64,000 bases of DNA, taken from Pseudomonadota bacterium (GTDB taxonomy: Bacteria > Pseudomonadota > Gammaproteobacteria > Steroidobacterales > Steroidobacteraceae). The DNA lies in contig JAFEDU010000002.1 in assembly GCA_018241425.1 (NCBI GenBank), forward strand, positions 1,054,001 to 1,118,000. The letters are read 5' to 3'. The notes below the pieces were generated by a model. It worked only from the letters and a program-made list of their open reading frames with translations, had not been told where the DNA came from and did no database searches. A program made the translations under genes and the position numbers. Positions 48,601 through 56,475 of the stretch are shown here, one piece after another (the first letter of the stretch is position 1; every line of letters starts with the position of its first letter).

Positions 48601-50409
48601 CTACTCTTGCAACGCTTTCATGAGGCTCACAAATTCAGAGGGGATCATTCGCACTCTACGCATCATCCGGCGGAGCGCCGGTGGCGTAACAACCTTATTA
48701 CCTCCGAGAATGCTCTGGTATTGTGGCAAAAGGCCGTGGCCGTTGCGGTCGATCATCCACCTGGGGTACTTCACGCTTCGCCCATTGATGAAGTGCACCG
48801 CGACCTCATCCGTTTCTCGCGCCGTGATGATCGGGTTGAGTTTAGGCTCAATCAGTGCGCGCATCGCAGCAATAACTGCTTGCAGTTCACTCTCCGAGTA
48901 CTCGCGGATCTCATGCTCATTGCCTTGCTCTGGCGCACGCGTCCCACCTAACAGTGCGGCAGCCGTCCCGTTCTCGCAGAGGAGTCCAAACACGTTCAAA
49001 GGATCAAGCAAGTAGTTTTCGATGTTGTACCGGCTTATGACCTTAATCCGAGCGGTCGGCTGATTAGCTGCATCGCGGTCTACAACGCCCCGAAACAACT
49101 CACTGAGAGGCGGATCGACAAACTTGTTCACCCACCCGGTCACAACAGTGACTCCACCGCCGTCGCCAATTGAGGCCGGAAGGAATACTAGGCTCGGGGC
49201 AGCGGCTACCGGCGCCTGAGAAGTCATGCTGGGGGCGGTTAGGGTGCTGTGCACAGTATTGTAGAAGTCGACGTCAGCTTGATCTTCGACCAATACGAAT
49301 CGAGTTCCGCGCGAGACTGTAACGAGCCCTGCCGTCAGCAATCCAATTGAGTGCGCGACAGATGGAGACTTCCGAATCCGCGGCTCATTGCGGCTCATCT
49401 CAAATACCGAATCGGCGGGGGCCAGCGCGACGGTTGAGGGGGAATGTGTCGTCAGTATTACGCGGATGCCGTGCCGGTTTACTAACACGTCATTGAGTAC
49501 CGAGAGGAACTGCTGGGCCATAGACGGGTGCAGATGAGCATCGGGCTCATCGAGCAAGAATAGCCGAGCAAGATGGCCGTCTTGCTGGGAGTTATAGAGC
49601 CATAGGACCGTCCGAAGAATCGCCTTTTCGCCCGATGAGAGATCTTGGGCATTAAGCGTCGTGCCAGTCTGGGTGTCGGTGAATCGCAGTTGATATTTCT
49701 CCATCAACTTCGGCTCGGGCGGCACCACGCGGTACGTGAAATCTGCGGCAGCCAGTACCTCGTTTAAAAGGTCCCAAGGCGCGACGCCGAGTGACTCATC
49801 TAGTTTATCGCGGTCGGAGCCCTGGAGCAGGGCATCGGCTTTTCGGATCTGGTGGGCAACCATGACGTGCGCCAACCCGACGACAACGTTCTGATCCTCA
49901 AGCATGAACAGGAAATTATTCGGCAGCGCGGCAGCAAATGTTTCTGGATTGAATTCGCGAATAGGCCGCCCCAAAAACTCCTCAACGCGAGCAGCCTTCA
50001 CCTTCATCATCATGTTTGCGTTACGTTGATGCGGAGGTTGATTCAGCTCGTTCCAAAGGTTTTGTTTCATCTGAACGAGTTCCGGAAGCCCGAGTGGCCC
50101 GACGGGGGTAAGGTCCCAAGAGCTCGGCACAAATACGATCGATCCCGGATCGATCTTGGGAGTGGCAGTGACTCTAATTGAGTCAAAACGTGCATCATGC
50201 GCGCCCTGATACAGGGTCTCTGTTAGCTTGTGTGCAATCAGTTCCAACAGTTGAGTTTTTCCGGATCCGTTTGTCCCGGTAAGCACGACGAGCGGCGGAA
50301 TATCGTCCCATATGAGATCGCCGATTGATTTGAACTTGGCGCCGCCTCCGGTAATTTCGATCCGGAGAGGAGTCGGAGGCGAAGGAGACGGAGTGGGAGG
50401 CGTGGACAT
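48601..50409 (-). CDS. ABC-type ATPase with C-terminal TOPRIM/DUF4435-like domain, OLD/PARIS-like
   Basis: 602 residues starting MSTPPTPSP, with GAGGG 8 bp upstream. The ATPase part has Walker A GTNGSGKT (45-52), the ABC signature LSSGEK (257-262), Walker B LFLLDEPD (283-290) and the H-loop THSP (321-324). The C-terminal part reads VLVEDQADVDFY (372-383), then VVDRDAANQ with acidic Asp444/Asp446, and YNIENYLLDP (461-470), as in TOPRIM-like DUF4435. This ATPase-TOPRIM arrangement is seen in OLD nucleases and in the PARIS system, where it is split or fused. It could be an anti-phage nuclease; phage specificity is unknown. Confidence 0.82.
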   Translation of the reverse strand: MSTPPTPSPSPPTPLRIEITGGGAKFKSIGDLIWDDIPPLVVLTGTNGSGKTQLLELIAHKLTETLYQGAHDARFDSIRVTATPKIDPGSIVFVPSSWDLTPVGPLGLPELVQMKQNLWNELNQPPHQRNANMMMKVKAARVEEFLGRPIREFNPETFAAALPNNFLFMLEDQNVVVGLAHVMVAHQIRKADALLQGSDRDKLDESLGVAPWDLLNEVLAAADFTYRVVPPEPKLMEKYQLRFTDTQTGTTLNAQDLSSGEKAILRTVLWLYNSQQDGHLARLFLLDEPDAHLHPSMAQQFLSVLNDVLVNRHGIRVILTTHSPSTVALAPADSVFEMSRNEPRIRKSPSVAHSIGLLTAGLVTVSRGTRFVLVEDQADVDFYNTVHSTLTAPSMTSQAPVAAAPSLVFLPASIGDGGGVTVVTGWVNKFVDPPLSELFRGVVDRDAANQPTARIKVISRYNIENYLLDPLNVFGLLCENGTAAALLGGTRAPEQGNEHEIREYSESELQAVIAAMRALIEPKLNPIITARETDEVAVHFINGRSVKYPRWMIDRNGHGLLPQYQSILGGNKVVTPPALRRMMRRVRMIPSEFVSLMKALQE

Positions 50410-50464
50410 GGCGGGACCCTCGGTTCTTATCAATGTTACTGTCGCCTTTGCTCGCTTGCTCGCA

Positions 50465-50695
50465 CTATTGCCTCCGTCGCCTCATCGGCGTCACTACCTC
50501 CGGCGGCGCTTCCACATTCATCGGCGCCTCCCCCAGCGCATTCCACTGCGACGGGTTAAGGAACATCACCGAGCACTTGCTGCAGGCGTAGAACGAAGTC
50601 TCGTACCGGACGCCGTTCTTCCGCGGCACGGAGACCCGGTGATACCGCTCATAGGCGCATATGCGGCATCGCCACTGTCCGGTGTAGGGCGCCAT
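50465..50695 (-). CDS. Small zinc-ribbon protein of mobile elements
   Basis: 76 residues starting MAPYTGQWRC. Two cysteine pairs, CRICAYERYH and CSKCSVMF, give a zinc ribbon, with a conserved RVSVPRKNGVRYETSFYAC and NPSQWNA between and after them. The same short protein is common on proteobacterial genomic islands. A longer reading frame begins 120 bp upstream but would overlap the divergent gene's start. Function unknown; it may bind nucleic acid. Confidence 0.6.
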   Translation of the reverse strand: MAPYTGQWRCRICAYERYHRVSVPRKNGVRYETSFYACSKCSVMFLNPSQWNALGEAPMNVEAPPEVVTPMRRRRQ

Positions 50696-50815
50696 GAGGC
50701 AGCCATGCTGCCCGGGATGCTGCGGTGCGTCTATGCAGTCTGGGATCGAGGTCCGCACTGTATACGGTGGGTCAGTGATAACTTCCCCCGTAGTCGAACC
50801 TAGTGAGACGCTCAA

Positions 50816-51766
50816 ATGGCCGTAAACATCAGCAAGCTAGAAGAGGTCGACCTGCGGGACCTTTGGGCCCATGAGGCACACGGCTTCTCAGCGTGGCTTA
50901 GTAACAATCTGGACCGGCTCGGGGACCGGATCGGCTTAACGCTTCTTAACCCACAGCGGGAGGAGGAAGTGGGCAGCTTTTCCGTCGATCTCACGGCCGA
51001 GACTGAGGACAACGGCAGGGTCGTAATCGAGAACCAACTGGAGCAAACGGATCACGGCCATCTTGGACAGGTTATTACGTACCTAACGAACCTTGAGGCA
51101 AAAGTTGCCATCTGGATTTGCCGTCACGCCCGGCCGGAGCACATCCGCGCGGTGACATGGCTGAACGAGATAAGCCCCGAAGATGTGGCGTTCTATTTAG
51201 TGAAGCTGGAGGCGTATCGGATAGCCAATTCTGACCCTGCGCCTTTGTTCACGTTAATCGTTGGTCCTAGCGCTGAATCGCGCGACATCGGCAAACAGAA
51301 GAAGGAATTGGCCGAACGGCACATCAAGCGGCTTGAATTCTGGGAAGGGCTTCTCGCCCGTGCGAAGGCGCAAGGGGTCATGTGGCACGCACAACGAACC
51401 GGCTCGAAGGACAGCTGGTTGGGAGCTGGCGCTGGCCTTCGGTCGGGGCTCAGTTTCGTGTACACAATCTATCGCGGAGACGATGAGGGAAGCGCGGTCG
51501 AGCTCTATATCGACGTGGGCAACCAAAAAGAGAACAAAGAGATCTTCGATCGTTTCGCGGCGCGCAAAGGCGACTTGGAGGCCAAGCTCGGCCATCCAGT
51601 AGACTGGGACCGCTTGGACGAACGGCGAGCTTCACGGATAAGGGACAACCTTCCTGGCCCCGGTCTCGACGCGCCTAAGGCTGACTGGCCGGTGCTGCAG
51701 GACAAGATGATCGCGGCTATGGACAAGTTCGTGAAGGCGATCAAGGGGCTCAACGTGCAGGTTTAA
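50816..51766 (+). CDS. DUF4268 protein with PD-(D/E)XK-like nuclease core
   Basis: 316 residues. The N-terminal half has a nuclease-like core: FSVDLTAETEDNGRVVIENQLEQTDHGHLGQ, with Asp58, Glu72 and Gln74 (ENQ in place of ExK) and a downstream Gln85. AKVAIWICRHARPEHIRAVTWLN is typical of DUF4268-type proteins. The C-terminal half is DUF4268 (VYTIYRGDDEGSAVELYID; KKRN-like basic helix). It occurs as a single gene in defence islands and next to restriction modules. It is divergent from the zinc-ribbon and ATPase genes. Nuclease activity is inference. Confidence 0.75.
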   Translation: MAVNISKLEEVDLRDLWAHEAHGFSAWLSNNLDRLGDRIGLTLLNPQREEEVGSFSVDLTAETEDNGRVVIENQLEQTDHGHLGQVITYLTNLEAKVAIWICRHARPEHIRAVTWLNEISPEDVAFYLVKLEAYRIANSDPAPLFTLIVGPSAESRDIGKQKKELAERHIKRLEFWEGLLARAKAQGVMWHAQRTGSKDSWLGAGAGLRSGLSFVYTIYRGDDEGSAVELYIDVGNQKENKEIFDRFAARKGDLEAKLGHPVDWDRLDERRASRIRDNLPGPGLDAPKADWPVLQDKMIAAMDKFVKAIKGLNVQV

Positions 51767-51786
51767 ATCACTTCGGAGCCCGTTGC

Positions 51787-52695
51787 TCACCAGATGCGAG
51801 CGCGCTTCTTTTTCTTCTTCTTTTTCTTGTGCTTGTTCTTGCTGCTATTTGCCGGATTCTGTGCGGACTGTTCCGGCTTCTCGAAGTTGCCGGTTGTTAG
51901 CCAATTTGCGCTCTTATTGACGGGGCAGCCGGCCGTTTCCAACTTTTCTACCAGTTCTTGGCGCTTCGCCTCAGAGTTGTTTAGCAATACGACATGTCGT
52001 CCGTGCGTATCGCTGAAAGACCGGCATCGACCCACTTCGACGAGAATTGTTGATGCCGGAAGCTTTGAGAATGCCATGCCCGCTTCGAATACGACGTTCA
52101 ATCGAGCCTGTCCGGTTAGCTCCCGTTCGTGCGGGGGCTCTTGCTTGCCCCAGAATTCCTGCTTCAACTGCCCCAAGTCATCGGGGGTCATCAACACCAC
52201 GACCGCAGTCGCCTTGGCAAGGCCCCTATCCAGCACTTGTCCGACATACGGAGCGGCGTTGCGCGTCGCCTGCATCAGCTTTCCCCACTCAAGCGGATTC
52301 AGTCCGACCGCACGGAGAAACTCGAACATCGCTCGGCGAATCGGCTCATCCCGGCCATGGACGACGAACACGTTTTTCGACCGTCGTGGGCTTCGAGCGG
52401 ACGACTTTTCCGAGCGCCTCGCGCCTTTGGTTACGCCAATAGGCTGTGTAACGGCCGGGCTATGACTCGGTGGCTGTCCGGTACGTGCCCTTTGTAAGTC
52501 AGCTAGGTCCGCCGGCGTTGCATATCGATTGATCGGCAGTCGCGCGTCCTGCGCAACTGCTAACGCCCCAATTCGGTTCGAAACGGAGAGTCGCGTAGCT
52601 GCGTCAGAGATCCTGTGGTAGACGGCCGCTCGGCGTAGGCCAAGCTTCTTTTGCAACGCTTGAATCAGCGCAGGCTCGATTCCGGAACTCGCCAT
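51787..52695 (-). CDS. TIR-like nucleotide-binding effector (Cap12/PF10137 type)
   Basis: 302 residues. An N-terminal helical region (1-60, LIQALQKKLGLRRAAVYHRI) is followed by a linker and a TIR-like domain (about 107-265): VFVVHGRDEP, AAPYVGQVLDRGLAKATAVV, LMTPDD, RLNVVFEAGMAFS and GRHVVLLNN. Glu204 in NVVFEAGMA is at the place of the NADase glutamate. The family includes effectors of CBASS and Pycsar that deplete NAD. The C-terminus is a run of Lys residues. No cyclase gene is adjacent; instead two small HTH genes precede it by 6 bp and by overlap, forming a three-gene cassette. Confidence 0.83.
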   Translation of the reverse strand: MASSGIEPALIQALQKKLGLRRAAVYHRISDAATRLSVSNRIGALAVAQDARLPINRYATPADLADLQRARTGQPPSHSPAVTQPIGVTKGARRSEKSSARSPRRSKNVFVVHGRDEPIRRAMFEFLRAVGLNPLEWGKLMQATRNAAPYVGQVLDRGLAKATAVVVLMTPDDLGQLKQEFWGKQEPPHERELTGQARLNVVFEAGMAFSKLPASTILVEVGRCRSFSDTHGRHVVLLNNSEAKRQELVEKLETAGCPVNKSANWLTTGNFEKPEQSAQNPANSSKNKHKKKKKKKKRARIW

Positions 52696-52701
52696 CGGCT
52701 A

Positions 52702-52935
52702 CTACTTTCGCGGCTTCTTCTTTTTTGAACGCCGAGCCATATAGTTGGTTTGCCCCACCATCCCGGTGGTTGTGTTTAGGAGAATCACGAGCTCGGCGGG
52801 GGTAAAGCCTGCGCGAGTAAGCGTAATGATTGCCTCACCGAGTGGTGCGTTCTTTACTAGTAGCAACGCCAGGAGGTTCGCAATCTTCTTCTCGTCACTA
52901 GCGCTGGGAGCGTCGCTCAACTTACTTTTTGCCAC
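52702..52935 (-). CDS. Small HTH protein 2 of the TIR cassette
   Basis: 77 residues from a GTG start (VAKSKLSDAPS). A helical core ANLLALLLVKNAPLGEAIITLTRAGFTPAELVILLNTTTGMVGQ has the spacing of a sigma-region-4/HTH fold; the tail is basic (ARRSKKKKPRK). It overlaps the end of the preceding 75-residue gene by 14 bp and ends 6 bp before the TIR gene, so translation is coupled. It may bind DNA or a regulator. Not recognised as a known family. Confidence 0.6.
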   Translation of the reverse strand: MAKSKLSDAPSASDEKKIANLLALLLVKNAPLGEAIITLTRAGFTPAELVILLNTTTGMVGQTNYMARRSKKKKPRK

Positions 52936-53149
52936 GTTTGCGCCCTTTCTTGCGTCTGAGCATGTTGCCGATGGAATTTCCGGTCGTGCCGAGCATTTCC
53001 GCGATTTCATCGCGAGGGACGCCAAGCGAGTTAAGTAGTTGTGCTTTTTCTTGGGACGATCCTTTGCCCGCGGCACTGTTGTGCAATACGAGATAGGCGA
53101 GGGATCGGCCTATGACTGCCAGCCACTGCGAATCATTTTCCTTGTCCAA
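52922..53149 (-). CDS. Small HTH protein 1 of the TIR cassette
   Basis: 75 residues from a TTG start (MDKENDSQWLAVIGRS); GAGGTGA lies 7 bp upstream, which supports it. The HTH core is SSQEKAQLLNSLGVPRDEIAEMLGTTGNSIGNMLRRKK, closely like sigma-70 region 4 recognition helices, followed by a basic end (GRKRGKK). It overlaps the next gene by 14 bp. It probably controls the cassette, or acts as the switch for the TIR effector. Inference only. Confidence 0.65.
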   Translation of the reverse strand: MDKENDSQWLAVIGRSLAYLVLHNSAAGKGSSQEKAQLLNSLGVPRDEIAEMLGTTGNSIGNMLRRKKGRKRGKK

Positions 53150-53273
53150 GATCGCGTCACCTCGAAACCTTCGGGGCCTTCAGTATAGGCTGGAGGATTC
53201 CGAGGCGAGAGCAAACGGACTAGCGACTGTGAAGTGTTACCGTTGGTGCAATGCGGCAATCGCGCCGATTCGC

Positions 53274-53771
53274 TCAGTGGAGCGCGCAATCCAACGCGTT
53301 GGGCGCGTGCTCTAGATCGAGCATATGTCCATCATTGCTGCAGGACGATTGATACACCGCATCTTCGTCCATCTTGATATTCAGGCACAGTTCGAAGTTG
53401 CCCGCAGTGGCGCACTCTTGACGGGCCGTGGCGTATTTCGCGCAGGCGGCCTTCACCCTACATAGCGCGTGCACCTCTGCGTTGCGCTTTTTGTCTGCTG
53501 CATTGCGCTCTTTTTCTGCCTCATGCAACTGCTCATCGTGGATCCGCTGAGCGGCCGCATTCTTCGAGTATTCGACGGCTTCACGTGCATCATCGGCTTC
53601 GCGGGCCTGACGGTGTTGCGGGGTCTCTAGATAGGCGCGATAGAACGTGACCACGCCTAAGGTAGCGACGCCCCCGAGCCATATCACCGTCAGTAAGGCG
53701 GCGAACGGATGAACACGGAAGAATGGCAGAAAAGCCTTGACGAAGGAGCGAAGGAAACGACGTATTCCCAC
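53274..53771 (-). CDS. Membrane-anchored coiled-coil protein of the phage-like element
   Basis: 165 residues with an N-terminal hydrophobic segment (VHPFAALLTVIWLGGVATLGVVTF), then a long charged helix (HRQAREADDAREAVEYSKN, HDEQLHEAEKERNAADKKR), and a C-terminal Cys-containing part (CRVKAACAKYATARQECATA, SSCSNDGHM). The layout resembles spanin-type or similar phage membrane proteins, but no lysis genes are adjacent. No known family. Confidence 0.6.
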   Translation of the reverse strand: MGIRRFLRSFVKAFLPFFRVHPFAALLTVIWLGGVATLGVVTFYRAYLETPQHRQAREADDAREAVEYSKNAAAQRIHDEQLHEAEKERNAADKKRNAEVHALCRVKAACAKYATARQECATAGNFELCLNIKMDEDAVYQSSCSNDGHMLDLEHAPNALDCALH

Positions 53772-53840
53772 AAGCTAAGATGATACCGTGTACAGACGCA
53801 GGCATGAAGTTAGAAATGAATGCCGCGTCTCAAGCGAAGG

Positions 53841-54221
53841 CTACTTTCTCGGGGAAGCGTCACACGGCCAGAGCTCGGAAAGCGCGGTCGTTACGCCAAG
53901 GTAATTGGGCTGCGTCCATTTTTCCGGATGCTTCTCAGTCCAATTGAGAAATGCCTGCTTCGCGGCGGCATGCGTGACATCGTTTCCGCACTCGCCAAAA
54001 TTCTGACGAAAGTCGCCGTGCGCCAAAGTGGCGGTTATCACCATCATGTCCTGAATTCCCCCTATGTACCCTAGGCACAGAGCTTGCGCGGCTACGAGAG
54101 GATTTTTGCAAAGGTCGTAGAGCTCATGGACGGTCTGGTCTTTCATCTCGCCCGCTCGCACGGGGCACGTTACAAGAATGCATACGAGAGCCGAGGCGAG
54201 TAGGTAGCGACGCGGGGTCAT
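53841..54221 (-). CDS. Exported Rap1a/Tai-like protein
   Basis: 126 residues with a signal peptide (ends near CPVRAGEMK). The mature part matches the Rap1a/Tai fold: LYDLCKNPLVAAQALCLGYIGGIQDMM, and the C-terminal NYLGVTTALSELWPC. Known members are periplasmic immunity proteins against T6SS effectors and related proteins of phages. The start overlaps the preceding gene's stop (ATGA), so it is the third gene of the chain that begins in the terminase gene. Confidence 0.75.
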   Translation of the reverse strand: MTPRRYLLASALVCILVTCPVRAGEMKDQTVHELYDLCKNPLVAAQALCLGYIGGIQDMMVITATLAHGDFRQNFGECGNDVTHAAAKQAFLNWTEKHPEKWTQPNYLGVTTALSELWPCDASPRK

Positions 54222-54445
54222 GTTGCTTCCTCGTGCGATGGACGCACTCGAATGCTACAGCGCCCCAGCCCTCGGAGCACCTCCACCAGCGCCAGATACC
54301 GCGCCCGGGTAGGTGCCCGCGGGGCGTGTTGCCATCGGTCGGAGGACGGGAACCGGCGCCACACGGCCAACGCGTCACAGGCTAGATACTCCGCCCGACA
54401 TTGGGCGTCGAAGCGACACCCGGCGCAGGGGTGCTCCCGGTTCAC
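54218..54445 (-). CDS. Small cysteine-containing phage protein
   Basis: 75 residues from a GTG start that overlaps the 32-residue gene (GTGA). HPCAGCRFDAQCRAEYLAC gives four cysteines in a zinc-like spacing, then FPSSDRWQHAPRAPTRARYLALVEVL. The basic RAPTRARYLAL ending recurs in phage-element proteins of similar size. No function is known; it is coupled to the terminase chain. Confidence 0.6.
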   Translation of the reverse strand: MNREHPCAGCRFDAQCRAEYLACDALAVWRRFPSSDRWQHAPRAPTRARYLALVEVLRGLGRCSIRVRPSHEEAT

Positions 54446-54540
54446 CGCCACAAGAAGGCGCAGGCCACGAGCACGAGCGCGATCACTTCGCAGAGTACCC
54501 AGCCGTGCCGGTACACCATCCACTCCGTAAACCGGCTCAT
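54442..54540 (-). CDS. 32-residue membrane protein coupled to the large terminase
   Basis: The ATG at 54540 overlaps the terminase stop (ATGA) and the stop overlaps the next gene's GTG. The translation, MSRFTEWMVYRHGWVLCEVI and then ALVLVACAFLWR, contains one transmembrane helix. It is so short that only the tight gene chain supports it. It could be a holin-like protein or a small anchor. Confidence 0.5.
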   Translation of the reverse strand: MSRFTEWMVYRHGWVLCEVIALVLVACAFLWR

Positions 54541-56144
54541 ACCAAGCGCCCCCACATCTCCGCGAGTCCGAGAATCGGGCTGAACACAATCATCACCGCG
54601 TCCGCGAGGTTCGGGCTGCGGGCGCCGTCGGGCGTCTTGTCCACGAGAACCTTGCCCGCGAGGTTCAGGGAGTACGTCGGCTGCGACAGCTCCTGAATTA
54701 ACTGCGGCAGCTCTTTCAGCGTCGAGGACAACGAGATGAGGGCGTCCGGATCGGGGATGCTGCCTTCGGTGACGGCGCGGTGTGTGGCCTGGAATCGCGC
54801 CCGGAGCCACCAGTACGACTGTGCCTTCAGGTTCGCGAAGAAATCCTCGTTCTTCCGGCCCTCAATTAATTCCTGCTTCGGGTCTTCGACCGCGGCCGAC
54901 CCGCGGAAGGCGTCCACGTTGACCGGTGGTCGGTCGTCCTTCTGCCGCTGCTCGTTGATGATGCGGGCGTCGCCGCGCACCCCGGCGCCCAGCCCGTCCC
55001 CGTCGTAGAGCAGTTGGTCGTAGCGGTGCTCATCGCACAGCGAGAAGGCCCGCAGCACGGAGTCCAAAATGTCCCGGTCCTTGCCCGACCATGACGTAAG
55101 CGCTTCCAGTAAGATCCCGTGCCGCCCCGCGAACGCGTTTAGGTCCCGCCCTTCGTCGGCGACGTCCAGCGCCGCGCGACGGAACCCGGTCGGCGAAAGG
55201 TTCAGCTTCTTGTGCGCGTCGATGGCCGACTGGATCCACTCGGACGGGATCAGTACGCCCTCCGAGGAGGCGCGATAGTCGAGGTCGATCTCCGCCGCCA
55301 GCGTCACCGGGTCGAGTGTCGCTTTTTGCTGCGCGTACCAGTCCTCGCCCTTCCGGGGGTCGTCGCGCCACGAGAACGTGAACACCGGGACGCGCCCGGA
55401 GAAGCGCTTCTCCGCGAAGCTGTTCGCCATGCCGTTCACGGACGAGATATCAATGCGGCAGTTGGTCGTGCTCGCGAGCGCGGCGTCGATTTGCGCCGGC
55501 TGCTCGATGTGCGCGGCTTCGTCGAGGAACGTGATCGACTGACGGCCGCCGCGCCCGATGTTCGTGCCGGCTTCGCCGATGATTGCGCTTTCGGTGCGCC
55601 GGAAGAGGATGCGCATGTGCGGGGAGTCTCGCCGCTCCTCGAACCCTTCCCGGAACTCCGGCGGGAGGTAGGCTAAGAACTGCCGCCCCTTCCAGAACAG
55701 GCAATCCGGACTGCCGAGGAGGTCGACCTTGTCCTCTTTGCTGCTGCCGAACCCGATGACCATGTTGCGGTTGAAGAGGCACAGCGTCACGGCCAGCGCC
55801 ATCGCGAGCCACGACAGCCCGCAGTCGCGGGATTTTTCGACCAGTCCCGGTTGCTTATTCCGGGCGCGCTCTAAGATCCACTCCGCGCACTCCCGCTGCT
55901 TCGGGAACAGTAGGAAGGGCATCAGCACGTCGCGCGGCGGGTCGGAGGTCGCATTGCGCGGGTCGCTCGTCATGCCCCAGTCCTCGACGAACTGGATCGG
56001 GTTGAGCTGGTAATACGCCTTCATCGCCGGCACCCCGGAGGGGTTCGCCCGGATGCGCCTCAGTCGGTCCACCCGCTGCTGCAGGATCGGGGCGTAATCG
56101 GGTGCGCGCCAGTCGAACGCCGGGAGCGGAGGGACAGCGGCCAT
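54537..56144 (-). CDS. Phage large terminase subunit
   Basis: 535 residues from MAAVPPLPAF. It has the DNA-packaging layout: an N-terminal ATPase with GLVEKSRDCGLSWLAMALA as a Walker-A-like motif (deviant RDCGLS), NMVIGFGSSKEDKVDL, and the Walker B block ITFLDEAAHIE, then the coupling motif SSVNG. The C-terminal nuclease contains DVADEGRDLNAF, DGDGLGAGVRGD and LADAVMIVF. It would translocate DNA into a prohead, but no portal or capsid gene follows. Its N-terminal part is duplicated as a fragment near 45.8 kb. Confidence 0.87.
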   Translation of the reverse strand: MAAVPPLPAFDWRAPDYAPILQQRVDRLRRIRANPSGVPAMKAYYQLNPIQFVEDWGMTSDPRNATSDPPRDVLMPFLLFPKQRECAEWILERARNKQPGLVEKSRDCGLSWLAMALAVTLCLFNRNMVIGFGSSKEDKVDLLGSPDCLFWKGRQFLAYLPPEFREGFEERRDSPHMRILFRRTESAIIGEAGTNIGRGGRQSITFLDEAAHIEQPAQIDAALASTTNCRIDISSVNGMANSFAEKRFSGRVPVFTFSWRDDPRKGEDWYAQQKATLDPVTLAAEIDLDYRASSEGVLIPSEWIQSAIDAHKKLNLSPTGFRRAALDVADEGRDLNAFAGRHGILLEALTSWSGKDRDILDSVLRAFSLCDEHRYDQLLYDGDGLGAGVRGDARIINEQRQKDDRPPVNVDAFRGSAAVEDPKQELIEGRKNEDFFANLKAQSYWWLRARFQATHRAVTEGSIPDPDALISLSSTLKELPQLIQELSQPTYSLNLAGKVLVDKTPDGARSPNLADAVMIVFSPILGLAEMWGRLV

Positions 56145-56179
56145 TAGGCGCGCGCTTCCGTCGGGTAACATGGCCCGCT

Positions 56180-56452
56180 ATGGAAGAACGCAAGCGCCAT
56201 GAACTCGTCGCCCTCGGCAGCTTCGCAGTCGGGTGGTTCATGTTCCTTCTGGCGATTGGGTGGCGTGGGTACGCGGCGGTGGGTGGGCCGGGCGGCGCGA
56301 TCATGGCGCTTTCGATCCTGCAGTACTGGAAGCGCCCGGACCGAAGGGTGCCTTGGTGGGGGATCGTCCTGGCGTTCGTAGCCGAAGCCGTACTTCTTAC
56401 CGCGCTGGTCGTCGGGGTGCTGCTGCTGATCCGGTTCGGCCGGCAGCGCTGA
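56180..56452 (+). CDS. Small three-helix membrane protein on the opposite strand
   Basis: 90 residues, MEERKRHELVALGSFAVGWF, with about three hydrophobic helices (near 9-27, 33-48 and 60-85). It lies in the gap between the terminase start and the next minus-strand gene and is oriented oppositely, with a weak ribosome site. Could be a genuine cargo gene or a non-coding frame; hydrophobic pattern and the KR-rich termini favour a gene. Confidence 0.5.
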   Translation: MEERKRHELVALGSFAVGWFMFLLAIGWRGYAAVGGPGGAIMALSILQYWKRPDRRVPWWGIVLAFVAEAVLLTALVVGVLLLIRFGRQR

Positions 56453-56475
56453 GCGGAAGACGGGCAGAGCGCCGG

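Noticed and set aside
48607..49015. Plus-strand open frames across the ATPase gene
   Set aside because: They overlap the ATPase C-terminal part on the other strand and show no domain or composition expected of a protein.
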